Below, in pieces: positions 39,772-47,676 of a stretch of DNA of 64,000 bases (its first letter is position 1; each line of letters starts with the position of its first letter). The stretch lies in NCBI RefSeq assembly GCF_000687145.1, contig NZ_JMFG01000002.1, positions 1 through 64,000 on the forward strand, given 5' to 3'. A program made the position numbers and the translations under genes. The notes below the pieces were generated by a model. The model searched no databases. It worked only from the letters and a program-made list of their open reading frames with translations, and had not been told where the DNA came from. The DNA comes from Thermoanaerobaculum aquaticum (lineage in GTDB: Bacteria; Acidobacteriota; Thermoanaerobaculia; Thermoanaerobaculales; Thermoanaerobaculaceae).

Positions 39772-40542
39772 CTAGGCGCCCAAAGGGGGGAGCTTGAGCT
39801 TTTCCAGGCGCGGGTTGAGCACCGCCCGCTGGGCGGCAAAGGCTTTTTGCAGGCCCTGCTCGGCCAAATCCAAGAGGGCGTCCAGCTGGCTGCGGCGCAG
39901 GGGCTCCCGCTCGGCGGTGCCCTGGATTTCCACGATGCCACCGCGGGCGGTGCCCACCAGGTTCAGGTCCACATCGGCCTGGGAGTCCTCTTCGTAGGTG
40001 AGGTCCAGCATGGGCTGGCCGCGCACCAGGCCGCAGGAAACCGCCGCCACCTGATCCTTCACCGGCCAGCCGGGTAACGCCTTTTGCTCCCACAGCCGGC
40101 AGAGGGCCAAAACCACCGCCACAAAGGCGCCAGTAATGCTGGTGGTGCGGGTGGAGCCGTCGGCCTGCAGCACGTCGCAGTCCACCACCAGCGTGCGTTC
40201 CCCCAAAAGGCCCAAATCCAGCGCCGCCCGCAAGGAGCGGCCGATGAGCCGCTGAATTTCCGCCGAGCGGCCGGAAAGGGAGCCCTTCACCACGTCTCTG
40301 GGGGTGCGCTCTTCGGTGGCCCGGGGGAGCATGGCGTACTCGGAGGTAAGCCACCCTTCGCCGGTGTCCCGCAAGAATGGCGGCACCCGTCCTTCCACGG
40401 TGACGTTACACAGCACCACGGTGTCCCCGGCGCGCACCAAAACCGAGCCTTCCGGGTACTTCACAAAGTCCAGCGTCAAGGACAGCGGGCGGGGCTGGTC
40501 AAAGGTGCGGCCGTCACCCCGCAAGACTTGCGCTCCCCACAT
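39772..40542 (-). CDS. rph: Ribonuclease PH
   Basis: RNase PH trims tRNA 3' ends by phosphorolysis. The 256-residue protein starts MWGAQVLRGDGRTFDQPRPL, with TGEGWLTSEYAMLPRATEER (about residues 68-87) and GRSAEIQRLIGRSLRAALD (about 95-113). LQADGSTRTTSITGAFVA near 130-147 includes the catalytic Asp region. It is the usual family length. A perfect AGGAGG site precedes ATG 40542. The murI 3' end overlaps its first 29 bases. Confidence 0.95.
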   Translation of the reverse strand: MWGAQVLRGDGRTFDQPRPLSLTLDFVKYPEGSVLVRAGDTVVLCNVTVEGRVPPFLRDTGEGWLTSEYAMLPRATEERTPRDVVKGSLSGRSAEIQRLIGRSLRAALDLGLLGERTLVVDCDVLQADGSTRTTSITGAFVAVVLALCRLWEQKALPGWPVKDQVAAVSCGLVRGQPMLDLTYEEDSQADVDLNLVGTARGGIVEIQGTAEREPLRRSQLDALLDLAEQGLQKAFAAQRAVLNPRLEKLKLPPLGA

Positions 40543-41362
40543 GCGACCTCCTTGCCTTGTGCGTTTCGGTGAGATCCACCAGCTCCAGGCGGTCCGCCAC
40601 GGCGGGAATGATGGCCGCCGCCAGCCGCCGCACCCGGGGGGCTGCGTCGGTGACCAGAAGCGTGACCTCCCCCTGCCTTTGCCCGGCCAGCAAGCCCTCG
40701 CGCAGGAGCAGCTCACCGGCCTGCCGGGCCACCTCCCGTCCGGCGTTGATGAGCGCCACCTCCGGCCCCAGCGCCTGGGCAATAGGGCGGGCCAGCAGCG
40801 GGTAGTGGGTGCACCCCAAAACCACCGTGTCCACCCCCGCCTCCCGCAGCGGATGCAGGTAAACCTCGGCCACCTGGTGGGTGATGGGGTGGTTAAACCA
40901 GCCTTCTTCCGCCAGGGGGACAAAGAGCGGGCAAGCCCGGGCCAAAAGCTTGAGCTCCGGCCGCAGGGCAGAAAGGAGCTTCTGGTAAACCCCGGAAGCC
41001 ACGGTGGATTCGGTGCCTATGATCCCCACCACCTGCCGCGCGAGACGGGCTGCAGCCTGGGCGGCGGGCTCCACCACCCCCAAAACCGGGATGGCCAGGG
41101 CTTGCCGCAGCGCCGGCAGCGCCGTGGCCGAGGCGGTGTTGCAGGCCACCACCAAGAGCTTGATGCCTCGGGACATGAGGAACTGCGCCGCACCGAGGGC
41201 GTAGCGGGTCACGGTTTCCGGGGATTTGGTGCCGTAAGGCAGACGGGCGGTGTCGCCCAGGTAAATGAAGCTTTCTCCGGGCAGCTGGCTGATGAGCTCG
41301 GAAAGCACCGTGAGCCCGCCAATCCCCGAGTCAAAAACCCCAATGGGAAGCTTCTGGGTCAT
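40514..41362 (-). CDS. murI: Glutamate racemase
   Basis: MurI makes D-glutamate for peptidoglycan. The 282-residue protein has both catalytic cysteines: VACNTASATAL (about residues 70-80) and VLGCTHYPLL (about 180-189). FDSGIGGLTVL and GDTARLPYGTKS are also present. It runs between the GerMN lipoprotein gene (ATGA overlap) and rph (29-base overlap). The context is envelope biogenesis: amidase, GerMN, murI. Confidence 0.95.
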   Translation of the reverse strand: MTQKLPIGVFDSGIGGLTVLSELISQLPGESFIYLGDTARLPYGTKSPETVTRYALGAAQFLMSRGIKLLVVACNTASATALPALRQALAIPVLGVVEPAAQAAARLARQVVGIIGTESTVASGVYQKLLSALRPELKLLARACPLFVPLAEEGWFNHPITHQVAEVYLHPLREAGVDTVVLGCTHYPLLARPIAQALGPEVALINAGREVARQAGELLLREGLLAGQRQGEVTLLVTDAAPRVRRLAAAIIPAVADRLELVDLTETHKARRSHVGSASLAG

Positions 41363-41883
41363 GGCGCCACCAGATCCCAGCGGGGCGGCAGCGGGCGGGA
41401 AAAGTCCAAATGCCCCAGGGTTTCCACCTCTTTCCCGCCAAACAGCAACTGCACCCGCTGCACGGTTTTGATGTTCAAAGCCAGGGTGGTGGCAATGGCG
41501 GCCTGTAAGGCCAGCTCCGCTTCGCTGCCGGTGGCCACCGGCGGTGGGGGGGTGAGGTTCACGAACACCGTGCCCTTGCCGTCGTGGAAGACCTCCTGCA
41601 CCTCCGCCGGCCACCAGGCCACCGGCGCCAGCGCGGTGCGGGGTCCGGCCAAAAGCTCCTGGAGGATCACCCGCGCCTGCGCTTCCACGCCGGTGGGGAG
41701 TTCCGGGAGCTCCCGGGTTTCCCGGTGGAGCAGCAGGTCCTCCCCGGGGAAGACCAAAACCACAAAGGTGGTTTGGCTTGCAGGCGTTTTGACGGGGCCG
41801 GGTTCTGGAGGGGGAGGAGCCGCGCGGCGGCAGGCGAAGGCCCCCATTCCTACCAGCAACGCCAGGGCCGCCAGTCGTTTCAT
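41359..41883 (-). CDS. GerMN-domain lipoprotein
   Basis: The 174-residue precursor has a short signal (MKRLAALALLVGMGAFAC) ending in a cysteine that could be lipidated, although the -1 to -3 residues do not match a lipobox perfectly. A Pro-rich linker follows, then a GerMN domain (TTFVVLVFPGEDLLLHRETREL; VFVNLTPP; ALNIKTVQRVQLLFGGKEVET). GerMN modules occur in germination and division-associated envelope proteins and often sit beside N-acetylmuramoyl-alanine amidases, as here. It lies between amiC-type and murI with 4-base overlaps on both sides. Confidence 0.8.
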   Translation of the reverse strand: MKRLAALALLVGMGAFACRRAAPPPPEPGPVKTPASQTTFVVLVFPGEDLLLHRETRELPELPTGVEAQARVILQELLAGPRTALAPVAWWPAEVQEVFHDGKGTVFVNLTPPPPVATGSEAELALQAAIATTLALNIKTVQRVQLLFGGKEVETLGHLDFSRPLPPRWDLVAP

Positions 41884-43253
41884 GGGGTGGGGGTGGCCGC
41901 CGGCCGGCTGCGCAGGAAGGCCAGGATCCCCTCAGCCAGGGTGGCCGCCAACCGCTCCTGCTCCGCCGGTGAGGAAAGCCGGACCTCTTCCTCGGGGTTG
42001 GACAAAAACCCCACCTCCACCAGAACCGCCGGCATGGTGGTGCCGGTGAGCACCGCAAAGGGGGCTTGCTTGACCCCGCGGTCGCGAATGCCGGAAAGCT
42101 GGTTGAGGCGGGTTTGCAGCTCCAAAGCCAGCCGCGAAGAGGCTTCCATGTTGGCCACATGGGCCAGCTCCCAGAGGATGAGCTGCACGTCGCCGGCGGC
42201 AGCGTTTTCCCGGGCCGCCGCCTGGGCCGCTTCGGCGTCGGTGGCTTCGGCGCTCATGAAGTAGGTTTCCGCCCCCCGGGCACCGCGAGCCGGAGAGGCG
42301 TTGGCATGAATGGAAACGAAGCAGTCGGCCTGCAGGCGGTTGGCCAGGGCCACCCGATCGGCCAAAGCCATGGCCTCGTCCCCTTCCCGGGTGAGGCGCA
42401 CCGCCACACCCGCCTTTTGCAGCTGTGCGGCGAGCAGCCGGCTCAGGACCAGGGTGAGGTTTTTCTCCACAAGCCCCCCCTGGCCCTTGGCCCCCTCATC
42501 CTCACCCCCGTGCCCGGGGTCCAAAACCACCAGGGGCTGGGTGCGGGCCTGGGGCTTGGCCAGGGTTGCCGCCTGGCGCACCACCCGCACCGAAAGCCGC
42601 AGGGGGTTTTCCAAAAGCTCGCTTGAGGCAAGCTGCCAGGGGGAAGCCAAAAAGAAGCGCAGCTCCTTTTCCTGCACCTGCACCCCGGAAAAAACCCCCG
42701 CCCCCGATGGGGACGAGGCAAGCTGCACGGGCTGGGAAAAGACCACCCGAAAGCCGTCAGCCTCCGGGACCACCCGCGGTTTTTCCGGCAACCCGGAAAG
42801 CAGAAGCGTGGCCGCTTCGCCGCTGGCCAGCACCGAGGCCTCCAGCACCGGCACCTGTCCGGCCACCAGGAGCGACAATGCCCGGGCGTTACCCACCAGA
42901 CGGAAGCCCAGGGGCTTGAGGATGGCGGCGGCGGTTTCCACCGTGGCCACCACGTGGTTTTCCAGCTGGCGCACGGGTCCGGGGAGGCTCACCAGCTCCC
43001 CATCCACCACCGCCAGGGAACCACCGGGGGTAAAGTGCACCTCGTGGCTTTCGGTGGAGGCCACGTAGCTCCCGGAAGCGGCGGAAAAGCCCACCTTCAC
43101 CCCGGCCACCTGCAACAGGGCAAGAACGTCCACCAAATCGCCCCGGCTGAAGATCTCCACCTTGGAGCCGGAAACCGCGGTCACCTCCACGGCGAAAGCC
43201 GCAATCCCGCTCCCCAAAAGCAAACTTAAGCCCAAAACCAGTAAGCGCTTCAT
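41880..43253 (-). CDS. N-acetylmuramoyl-L-alanine amidase (Amidase_3)
   Basis: The 457-residue precursor has a signal peptide (MKRLLVLGLSLLLGSGIAAF), an N-terminal part with an AMIN-like beta region, and a C-terminal Amidase_3 domain from about residue 240. Zinc ligands are His in LDPGHGG, Glu in VEKNLTL and His in SIHANA, with the catalytic Glu in LVEVGFLSN. It cleaves the lactyl-amide bond of peptidoglycan, helping daughter-cell separation or remodelling. It heads the amidase-GerMN-murI-rph group. Confidence 0.92.
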   Translation of the reverse strand: MKRLLVLGLSLLLGSGIAAFAVEVTAVSGSKVEIFSRGDLVDVLALLQVAGVKVGFSAASGSYVASTESHEVHFTPGGSLAVVDGELVSLPGPVRQLENHVVATVETAAAILKPLGFRLVGNARALSLLVAGQVPVLEASVLASGEAATLLLSGLPEKPRVVPEADGFRVVFSQPVQLASSPSGAGVFSGVQVQEKELRFFLASPWQLASSELLENPLRLSVRVVRQAATLAKPQARTQPLVVLDPGHGGEDEGAKGQGGLVEKNLTLVLSRLLAAQLQKAGVAVRLTREGDEAMALADRVALANRLQADCFVSIHANASPARGARGAETYFMSAEATDAEAAQAAARENAAAGDVQLILWELAHVANMEASSRLALELQTRLNQLSGIRDRGVKQAPFAVLTGTTMPAVLVEVGFLSNPEEEVRLSSPAEQERLAATLAEGILAFLRSRPAATPTP

Positions 43254-43267
43254 CGGCCGTGGTGAGC

Positions 43268-43924
43268 TTACCCGCTTCCCCCGTCGCTGGCAAGCGCGGC
43301 GCAGAACTCGTGCTCCAAGGCGGTAGCCACCGCTTCCGGCGTGATGGGGAAGCCCACCTGCGCCAGGGTGGTCACGAAATCCCGGTGGGGGCGGCCCTGG
43401 CGGTAGTCAGGGGCGCGGGAGGGAAAGGGTAGGTAGCGGTCCAAAAGCGAAAGATCTGCCTCCACCAGCACCGAAGCTTGGAACAGCACGCTGTTGAGGA
43501 GCAGGCGCGGGGAGGAGCCCACCAGCTTGCGATCGCCCAGGCAAAGGTCGGAAACCCCGCGCAGCTCCAGGGGAGGCACCCCCAGCCGCTGCAAGGCCCG
43601 GCTTACAAGGCCGCAAAAGCGGACGAAGAGCTGTGCGGTGTTCCGGGGACCGGAAAGGGGTGCCAGGGCCGAAACCGTGACCACACCGGGACCAAGCACC
43701 ACCGCTCCCCCGCCCGAGGGGCGCCGCACCACCGGCACGTGATCCCGCTCACAGGCCTGGAGGTAGACCTCCCGCTGGGGTTCCCGGGAGCGGGGAAGCA
43801 CCACCGCCACCTGCGTTGCGGGCAAAGCCCGCACCTGCGGCGCCGGCAGCGCCAGCAGGTCCCAGGCCACGTGCCTGGCGATTTCCTCCGAAGGATTCCC
43901 CAAAACCACCCACCCTTCGCCCAT
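43268..43924 (-). CDS. Lipoate/biotin protein ligase-like (BPL_LplA) protein
   Basis: The 218-residue protein contains VVRRPSGGGAVVLGPG (about residues 64-79), the RRxSGGGAV signature of the LplA/octanoyltransferase fold. KLVGSSPRLL (about 132-141) carries the conserved lysine. Members attach lipoate or octanoate to E2 and GcvH proteins. The overall length and missing LplA C-terminal domain suggest an LipM/LplA-like or regulatory variant, so the exact reaction is uncertain. It is divergent from the following hydrolase. Confidence 0.75.
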   Translation of the reverse strand: MGEGWVVLGNPSEEIARHVAWDLLALPAPQVRALPATQVAVVLPRSREPQREVYLQACERDHVPVVRRPSGGGAVVLGPGVVTVSALAPLSGPRNTAQLFVRFCGLVSRALQRLGVPPLELRGVSDLCLGDRKLVGSSPRLLLNSVLFQASVLVEADLSLLDRYLPFPSRAPDYRQGRPHRDFVTTLAQVGFPITPEAVATALEHEFCAALASDGGSG

Positions 43925-43951
43925 AGCCCAAAAGTGTAGAGGCTTGAAGCG

Positions 43952-43957
43952 TATAAT
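43952..43957 (+). promoter_or_regulatory. Perfect -10 TATAAT directly before the cAMP-PDE-like gene
   Basis: TATAAT is followed by GCCCGC and the ATG at 43964, so transcription would begin at the start codon (leaderless). No good -35 is seen at 17 bases, so activity may depend on an activator. Confidence 0.5.
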
Positions 43958-43963
43958 GCCCGC

Positions 43964-44731
43964 ATGGAATGGCGGATCTTAGGGAGCTTCGGAGGCTCCA
44001 GCCCGTCCTGCCGCATGACCTCCTTTCTGGTGGACGGCGAGCTTGCCCTGGATGCCGGCTCCCTCACCCAGGCCTTGAGCCTGGAGGAACAGCAAAAGGT
44101 CACCCGCATTGCCCTTTCCCACTCCCACCTGGATCACGTGGCCTCCATCCCTTTTCTGGTGGAAAACGCCTTTGCCGACGGCAGCAAAACCCTGGAGATC
44201 CTGCTCACCCCTGAGGTTTACGAAACCGTCAAGCGCCACCTCTTCAACAACGACCTGTGGCCGGACTTCACCCGCATCCCCTCCCAGCTTTCGCCGGCGG
44301 TAAAGCTGGTGCAGATCAAGCCCCGGGTGCCCTTTGCCCTGAACCACTTGACGCTCACCCCCATCCCCGTGAACCACACGGTGCCCACCTGCGGGTTTTT
44401 GGTGGAGGAACGGGGCGGTGGCGCGGTTCTGTTTACCTCCGATACCGGTCCCACGCAGGAAATCTGGGACTGGGCCAACCGCTGCCCCAACCTGCAAGCG
44501 GTGATCGTGGAGGTGTCGTTCCCCACCCGCCTGCAACGGGTGGCCGACCTTTCCCTTCACCTGACCCCCCCGACCCTGGCCGAGGAGCTGGCCAAGCTCA
44601 AGAGGGACGTGCCGGTGTACCTTTTCCACCTGAAACCCCGGCACCTGGAGGAGTTGCGGGGGGAGCTGGCCACCACCGCCTTCCCCCACCCGGTGGAAGA
44701 GCTGCAACAGGGCAAGACCTACCGCTTTTAG
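43964..44731 (+). CDS. MBL-fold class II cAMP phosphodiesterase-like protein
   Basis: The 255-residue protein has SHSHLDHVASIPFLVENAF (about residues 51-69), VNHTVPTCGFLV (about 137-148), LFTSDTGPTQEIWDW and a late FHLKPRH motif. This arrangement matches the class II 3',5'-cyclic-nucleotide phosphodiesterase branch of metallo-beta-lactamase proteins more than lactamases or glyoxalases. If active it would hydrolyse cAMP. It is leaderless, with TATAAT 6 bases upstream, and convergent with the enoyl-CoA hydratase gene (4-base stop overlap). A CYTH protein at 19.4 kb could be a matching cyclase; this is a hypothesis. Confidence 0.72.
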   Translation: MEWRILGSFGGSSPSCRMTSFLVDGELALDAGSLTQALSLEEQQKVTRIALSHSHLDHVASIPFLVENAFADGSKTLEILLTPEVYETVKRHLFNNDLWPDFTRIPSQLSPAVKLVQIKPRVPFALNHLTLTPIPVNHTVPTCGFLVEERGGGAVLFTSDTGPTQEIWDWANRCPNLQAVIVEVSFPTRLQRVADLSLHLTPPTLAEELAKLKRDVPVYLFHLKPRHLEELRGELATTAFPHPVEELQQGKTYRF

Positions 44732-45486
44732 CGGGACATTTCCGCCACCAGCACCGCCAGCCGATCCTGGGTATCCGGGTCAAACCAGCAGTCCAGGAAG
44801 GCGTCCAGCTCCTGGGCATCGCGCTGGGCCATGGTTTCCGCCAGGGAGGCGCGCATGTAGCTTTTGGCCAGGCGAAAGGCCCTAGGCGGACGGGACGCCA
44901 GGTGGCGGGCCAAACGCACCGCTTCCGGAAGCACCTCGGGGGCTTCTGCCAGCCGCTCCACCAGCCCCAGCTCCAGCGCCCGCTCGCCGCCGTAGCCGTC
45001 CCCCTCCAGCACCAGCTGCTCCACCGAGCGGGTGGGGTAGAGGGCCAAAAGCATGGCCACCGCCCCTGCCGGTACGGGGATGCCCAGGTTCACCTCGGAA
45101 AGCCCCAGGCGCGCACCGGAGCGGGCCATGACCCGGCGGTCGCAGGCCATGGCCAGAAGGCAGCCACCGGCAATGGCGTGGCCGGAAACCGCTGCAATGG
45201 CCGGCCCGGGGTAGCTCACCAGCTCCCGCAGCAGCGCAAGGAACGCCTCCATCATCGACCGCAGCACCTCCCGGCCAGCTCCATCCAGCTTTTTCAAATC
45301 CAGCCCCGGGCAAAAAACCCGGGGGTGCTGGGAAGCCAGCACCAAAGCCGGCGCCCCCGCCGCTTTGAGGGCCGCAAGCTCTGCGCGCATGGCGGCAATG
45401 AGGTTTTCATCTAAAGCGTTGGCGCCAGCGGCCATGGTCAGAACGCTGACGCCACCCTGGTCCTCCACATGGATCAACTGGCTCAC
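44728..45486 (-). CDS. Enoyl-CoA hydratase/isomerase-family protein
   Basis: The 252-residue crotonase-fold protein has the oxyanion-hole blocks PGLDLKKLD (about residues 60-68) and AAVSGHAIAGGCLLAMACD (about 98-116), then LGLSEVNLGIPVPAGAVAM. The two catalytic glutamates of classical ECH are not both obvious: the second position reads VNLGIPV, so it may be an isomerase or another crotonase activity. GTG 45486 overlaps the pdxT stop. It is probably involved in acyl-CoA metabolism. Confidence 0.82.
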   Translation of the reverse strand: MSQLIHVEDQGGVSVLTMAAGANALDENLIAAMRAELAALKAAGAPALVLASQHPRVFCPGLDLKKLDGAGREVLRSMMEAFLALLRELVSYPGPAIAAVSGHAIAGGCLLAMACDRRVMARSGARLGLSEVNLGIPVPAGAVAMLLALYPTRSVEQLVLEGDGYGGERALELGLVERLAEAPEVLPEAVRLARHLASRPPRAFRLAKSYMRASLAETMAQRDAQELDAFLDCWFDPDTQDRLAVLVAEMSR

Positions 45487-46064
45487 CCGCGCCTCCTTGC
45501 AAGCTCCAGGAAGAGGTCCACAACCGGGTTTTTCGGCAAAAGCTCAGGATGGAAGGTGGCCGCCAGGATAGCCCCCTGGCGCACCAGCACCGGGTCCTCC
45601 CCGCGTTTGGCCAGCACCCTCACCCCCTCCCCCACTTGCACCAGCTTGGGGGCGCGGATGAAGACCCCCTCCAGGGTTGGGGAGGGCAGCTCTTCGGGGG
45701 CTGTAACGGTGAGCTCGGCAACGGTGGAGGCCAGCTGCCGGCCGTAGGCGTTGCGCACCACCGCCACGTCCAGCAACCCCAGGGACGGTTGCGGTGGGTT
45801 TTGCACCTCCCGGGCCAGGAGGATCACCCCAGCGCAGGTGGCCAGCACCGGCAGCCCCCCGGCAATGGCCTGTTTGAGGGGAGTCTCAAGGCCAAACTCG
45901 GCCATAAGCTTGAGCATGGTGGTGGACTCCCCGCCGGGCAAAACCAGGCCGGAAAGCCCTTGGAGATCGGTGGGCTTTCGTACCTCCCGGGTGGAAACCC
46001 CGCGCTCCGCCAAAGCCTGGCGATGGGCGGCAAAGTCCCCCTGGAGGGCGAGGATGCCAACCAC
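45483..46064 (-). CDS. pdxT: Pyridoxal 5'-phosphate synthase glutaminase subunit
   Basis: PdxT hydrolyses glutamine and channels ammonia to PdxS. The 193-residue class I glutaminase has LVLPGGESTTMLKL (about residues 40-53), the catalytic Cys in ATCAGVILLA (about 75-84) and the His-Glu pair in ATFHPEL (about 170-176). GTG 46064 follows the pdxS stop with no gap. PdxS-PdxT forms a dodecameric complex that makes PLP from ribose-5-P, glyceraldehyde-3-P and glutamine. Confidence 0.94.
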   Translation of the reverse strand: MVGILALQGDFAAHRQALAERGVSTREVRKPTDLQGLSGLVLPGGESTTMLKLMAEFGLETPLKQAIAGGLPVLATCAGVILLAREVQNPPQPSLGLLDVAVVRNAYGRQLASTVAELTVTAPEELPSPTLEGVFIRAPKLVQVGEGVRVLAKRGEDPVLVRQGAILAATFHPELLPKNPVVDLFLELARRRG

Positions 46065-46952
46065 TCACCACCCCCGACGGGAAAGCATTTCCTCGGGGGT
46101 GAGGCGAGAAACGTCCAGGCCCCGCATGCCCATCCCCAAATGGCGGGAGGCTTCCAAAAGCGCCTGCGGATCCTGCCACTGGGCCACGGCCTTGACGATG
46201 GCAGCGGCCCGGCGGGCGGGGTCTTCGGACTTGAAGATCCCCGAACCCACGAACACCGACTCCGCCCCCAGCATCATGCACAGCGCCGCATCGGCGGGGG
46301 TGGCCACGCCGCCGGCGGCAAAGTTGGGCACCGGCAGCTTGCCGTTTTGCGCCACCCACTGCACCAGCTCCAGGGGCGCCTGCAGCTCCTTGGAGGCAGC
46401 CACCAGCTCCTCCGGGGTGAGGGTGGTCAGGCGGCGGATTTCCCGCTGCACCGCCCGCAGGTGGCGCACCGCTTCCACGATGTTGCCGGAGCCCGCCTCC
46501 CCCTTGGTGCGGATCATGGCGGCCCCTTCGGCAATGCGCCGTAACGCCTCCCCCAAGTTGCGACACCCGCACACAAAGGGGACCCTGAAGTCGTGCTTCC
46601 AAATGTGGTTTTCCTCGTCCGCCGGGGTCAACACCTCGGATTCGTCAATGAAATCCACCTGCAGGGCTTCCAGGATGCGGGCTTCGGCAGCGTGGCCAAT
46701 GCGGCACTTGGCCATCACCGGGATGGACACCGCTTGCATGATCTCCTCGATCTTCTCAATGGAAGCCATGCGCGCCACGCCGCCCTCGGCGCGGATATCG
46801 GCGGGGACCCGCTCCAGGGCCATCACCGCCACCGCCCCTGCGTCTTCCGCAATCCGGGCCTGGGAGGCGTCGGTGACGTCCATGATCACCCCGCCTTTGA
46901 GCATTTCCGCCAGGCCCACCTTCACCCGAAACTCCGGTGAGGTGAAGTTCAT
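46065..46952 (-). CDS. pdxS: Pyridoxal 5'-phosphate synthase PdxS subunit
   Basis: The 295-residue TIM-barrel synthase shows [40 protein letters not shown] and [20 protein letters not shown], with [16 protein letters not shown] and the [20 protein letters not shown] phosphate loop. It is almost identical in layout to known PdxS. It lies upstream of pdxT and 73 bases after the transaldolase gene. Confidence 0.96.
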   Translation of the reverse strand: MNFTSPEFRVKVGLAEMLKGGVIMDVTDASQARIAEDAGAVAVMALERVPADIRAEGGVARMASIEKIEEIMQAVSIPVMAKCRIGHAAEARILEALQVDFIDESEVLTPADEENHIWKHDFRVPFVCGCRNLGEALRRIAEGAAMIRTKGEAGSGNIVEAVRHLRAVQREIRRLTTLTPEELVAASKELQAPLELVQWVAQNGKLPVPNFAAGGVATPADAALCMMLGAESVFVGSGIFKSEDPARRAAAIVKAVAQWQDPQALLEASRHLGMGMRGLDVSRLTPEEMLSRRGW

Positions 46953-47025
46953 AACCCACCTCCTGCGGCAGCTTTGCCGCCTTGCAAGGCAACTTTACGT
47001 GCGGTCAAAGGTGCTGTCAAAGCGC

Positions 47026-47676
47026 TCATTGCAGCTTTTGCGCCCCATGGTAATCGGAAAGGAAACGGGCCAGGCCAGCATCGGTGAGCGGGTGGTGGTA
47101 GAGCTGCTGCAGCACCTTGAAGGGTACCGTAGCCACATCGGCCCCCAAAAGCGCCGCTTCCACCACGTGCTGCACGTGGCGTACCGAAGCCACCAGCACT
47201 TGCGTGGGGAACTCGTAGTTCTGGTAAATCTCCACAATGTCCCGCACCACCTGCATACCATCGTGCCCCACGTCATCCAGCCGCCCCACAAACGGGCTTA
47301 CGTAGGTCGCTCCCGCTTTGGCCGCCAACAGCGCCTGGGCGGGGGAAAAGCAGAGGGTGACGTTGGTGGCAATGCCCTCTTCGGCAAAGCGGGCGCAGAC
47401 CTTCAGGCCGTCGGGGGTGAGCGGCAGCTTCACCACGATGTTTTCAGCAATGCCGGCGAGCTCCCGCCCTTCCCGCTCCATGCCGGCTGCGTCGGTGGCA
47501 ATCACCTCGGCGGACACCGGCCCGGTGGTGAGGCGGCAGATGTCCTCCAGGATCTCCCGGTAGGAGCGGCCCTCCTTGGCCACCAGGCTGGGGTTGGTGG
47601 TGACGCCGTCCACGATGCCCCAGGAAAGCGCCTCGGCAATTTCCTTCACGTTGGCCGTATCAATGAACAGCTTCAT
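47026..47676 (-). CDS. Transaldolase / fructose-6-phosphate aldolase-like
   Basis: The 216-residue protein is a short class I aldolase: [35 protein letters not shown] (about residues 23-37), the Schiff-base lysine in [15 protein letters not shown] (about 84-98) and [20 protein letters not shown]. This is the TalC/MipB group: a small transaldolase or F6P aldolase. ATG 47676 overlaps the gyrA stop by 17 bases. It could feed the pentose-phosphate precursors used by pdxS downstream. Confidence 0.92.
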   Translation of the reverse strand: MKLFIDTANVKEIAEALSWGIVDGVTTNPSLVAKEGRSYREILEDICRLTTGPVSAEVIATDAAGMEREGRELAGIAENIVVKLPLTPDGLKVCARFAEEGIATNVTLCFSPAQALLAAKAGATYVSPFVGRLDDVGHDGMQVVRDIVEIYQNYEFPTQVLVASVRHVQHVVEAALLGADVATVPFKVLQQLYHHPLTDAGLARFLSDYHGAQKLQ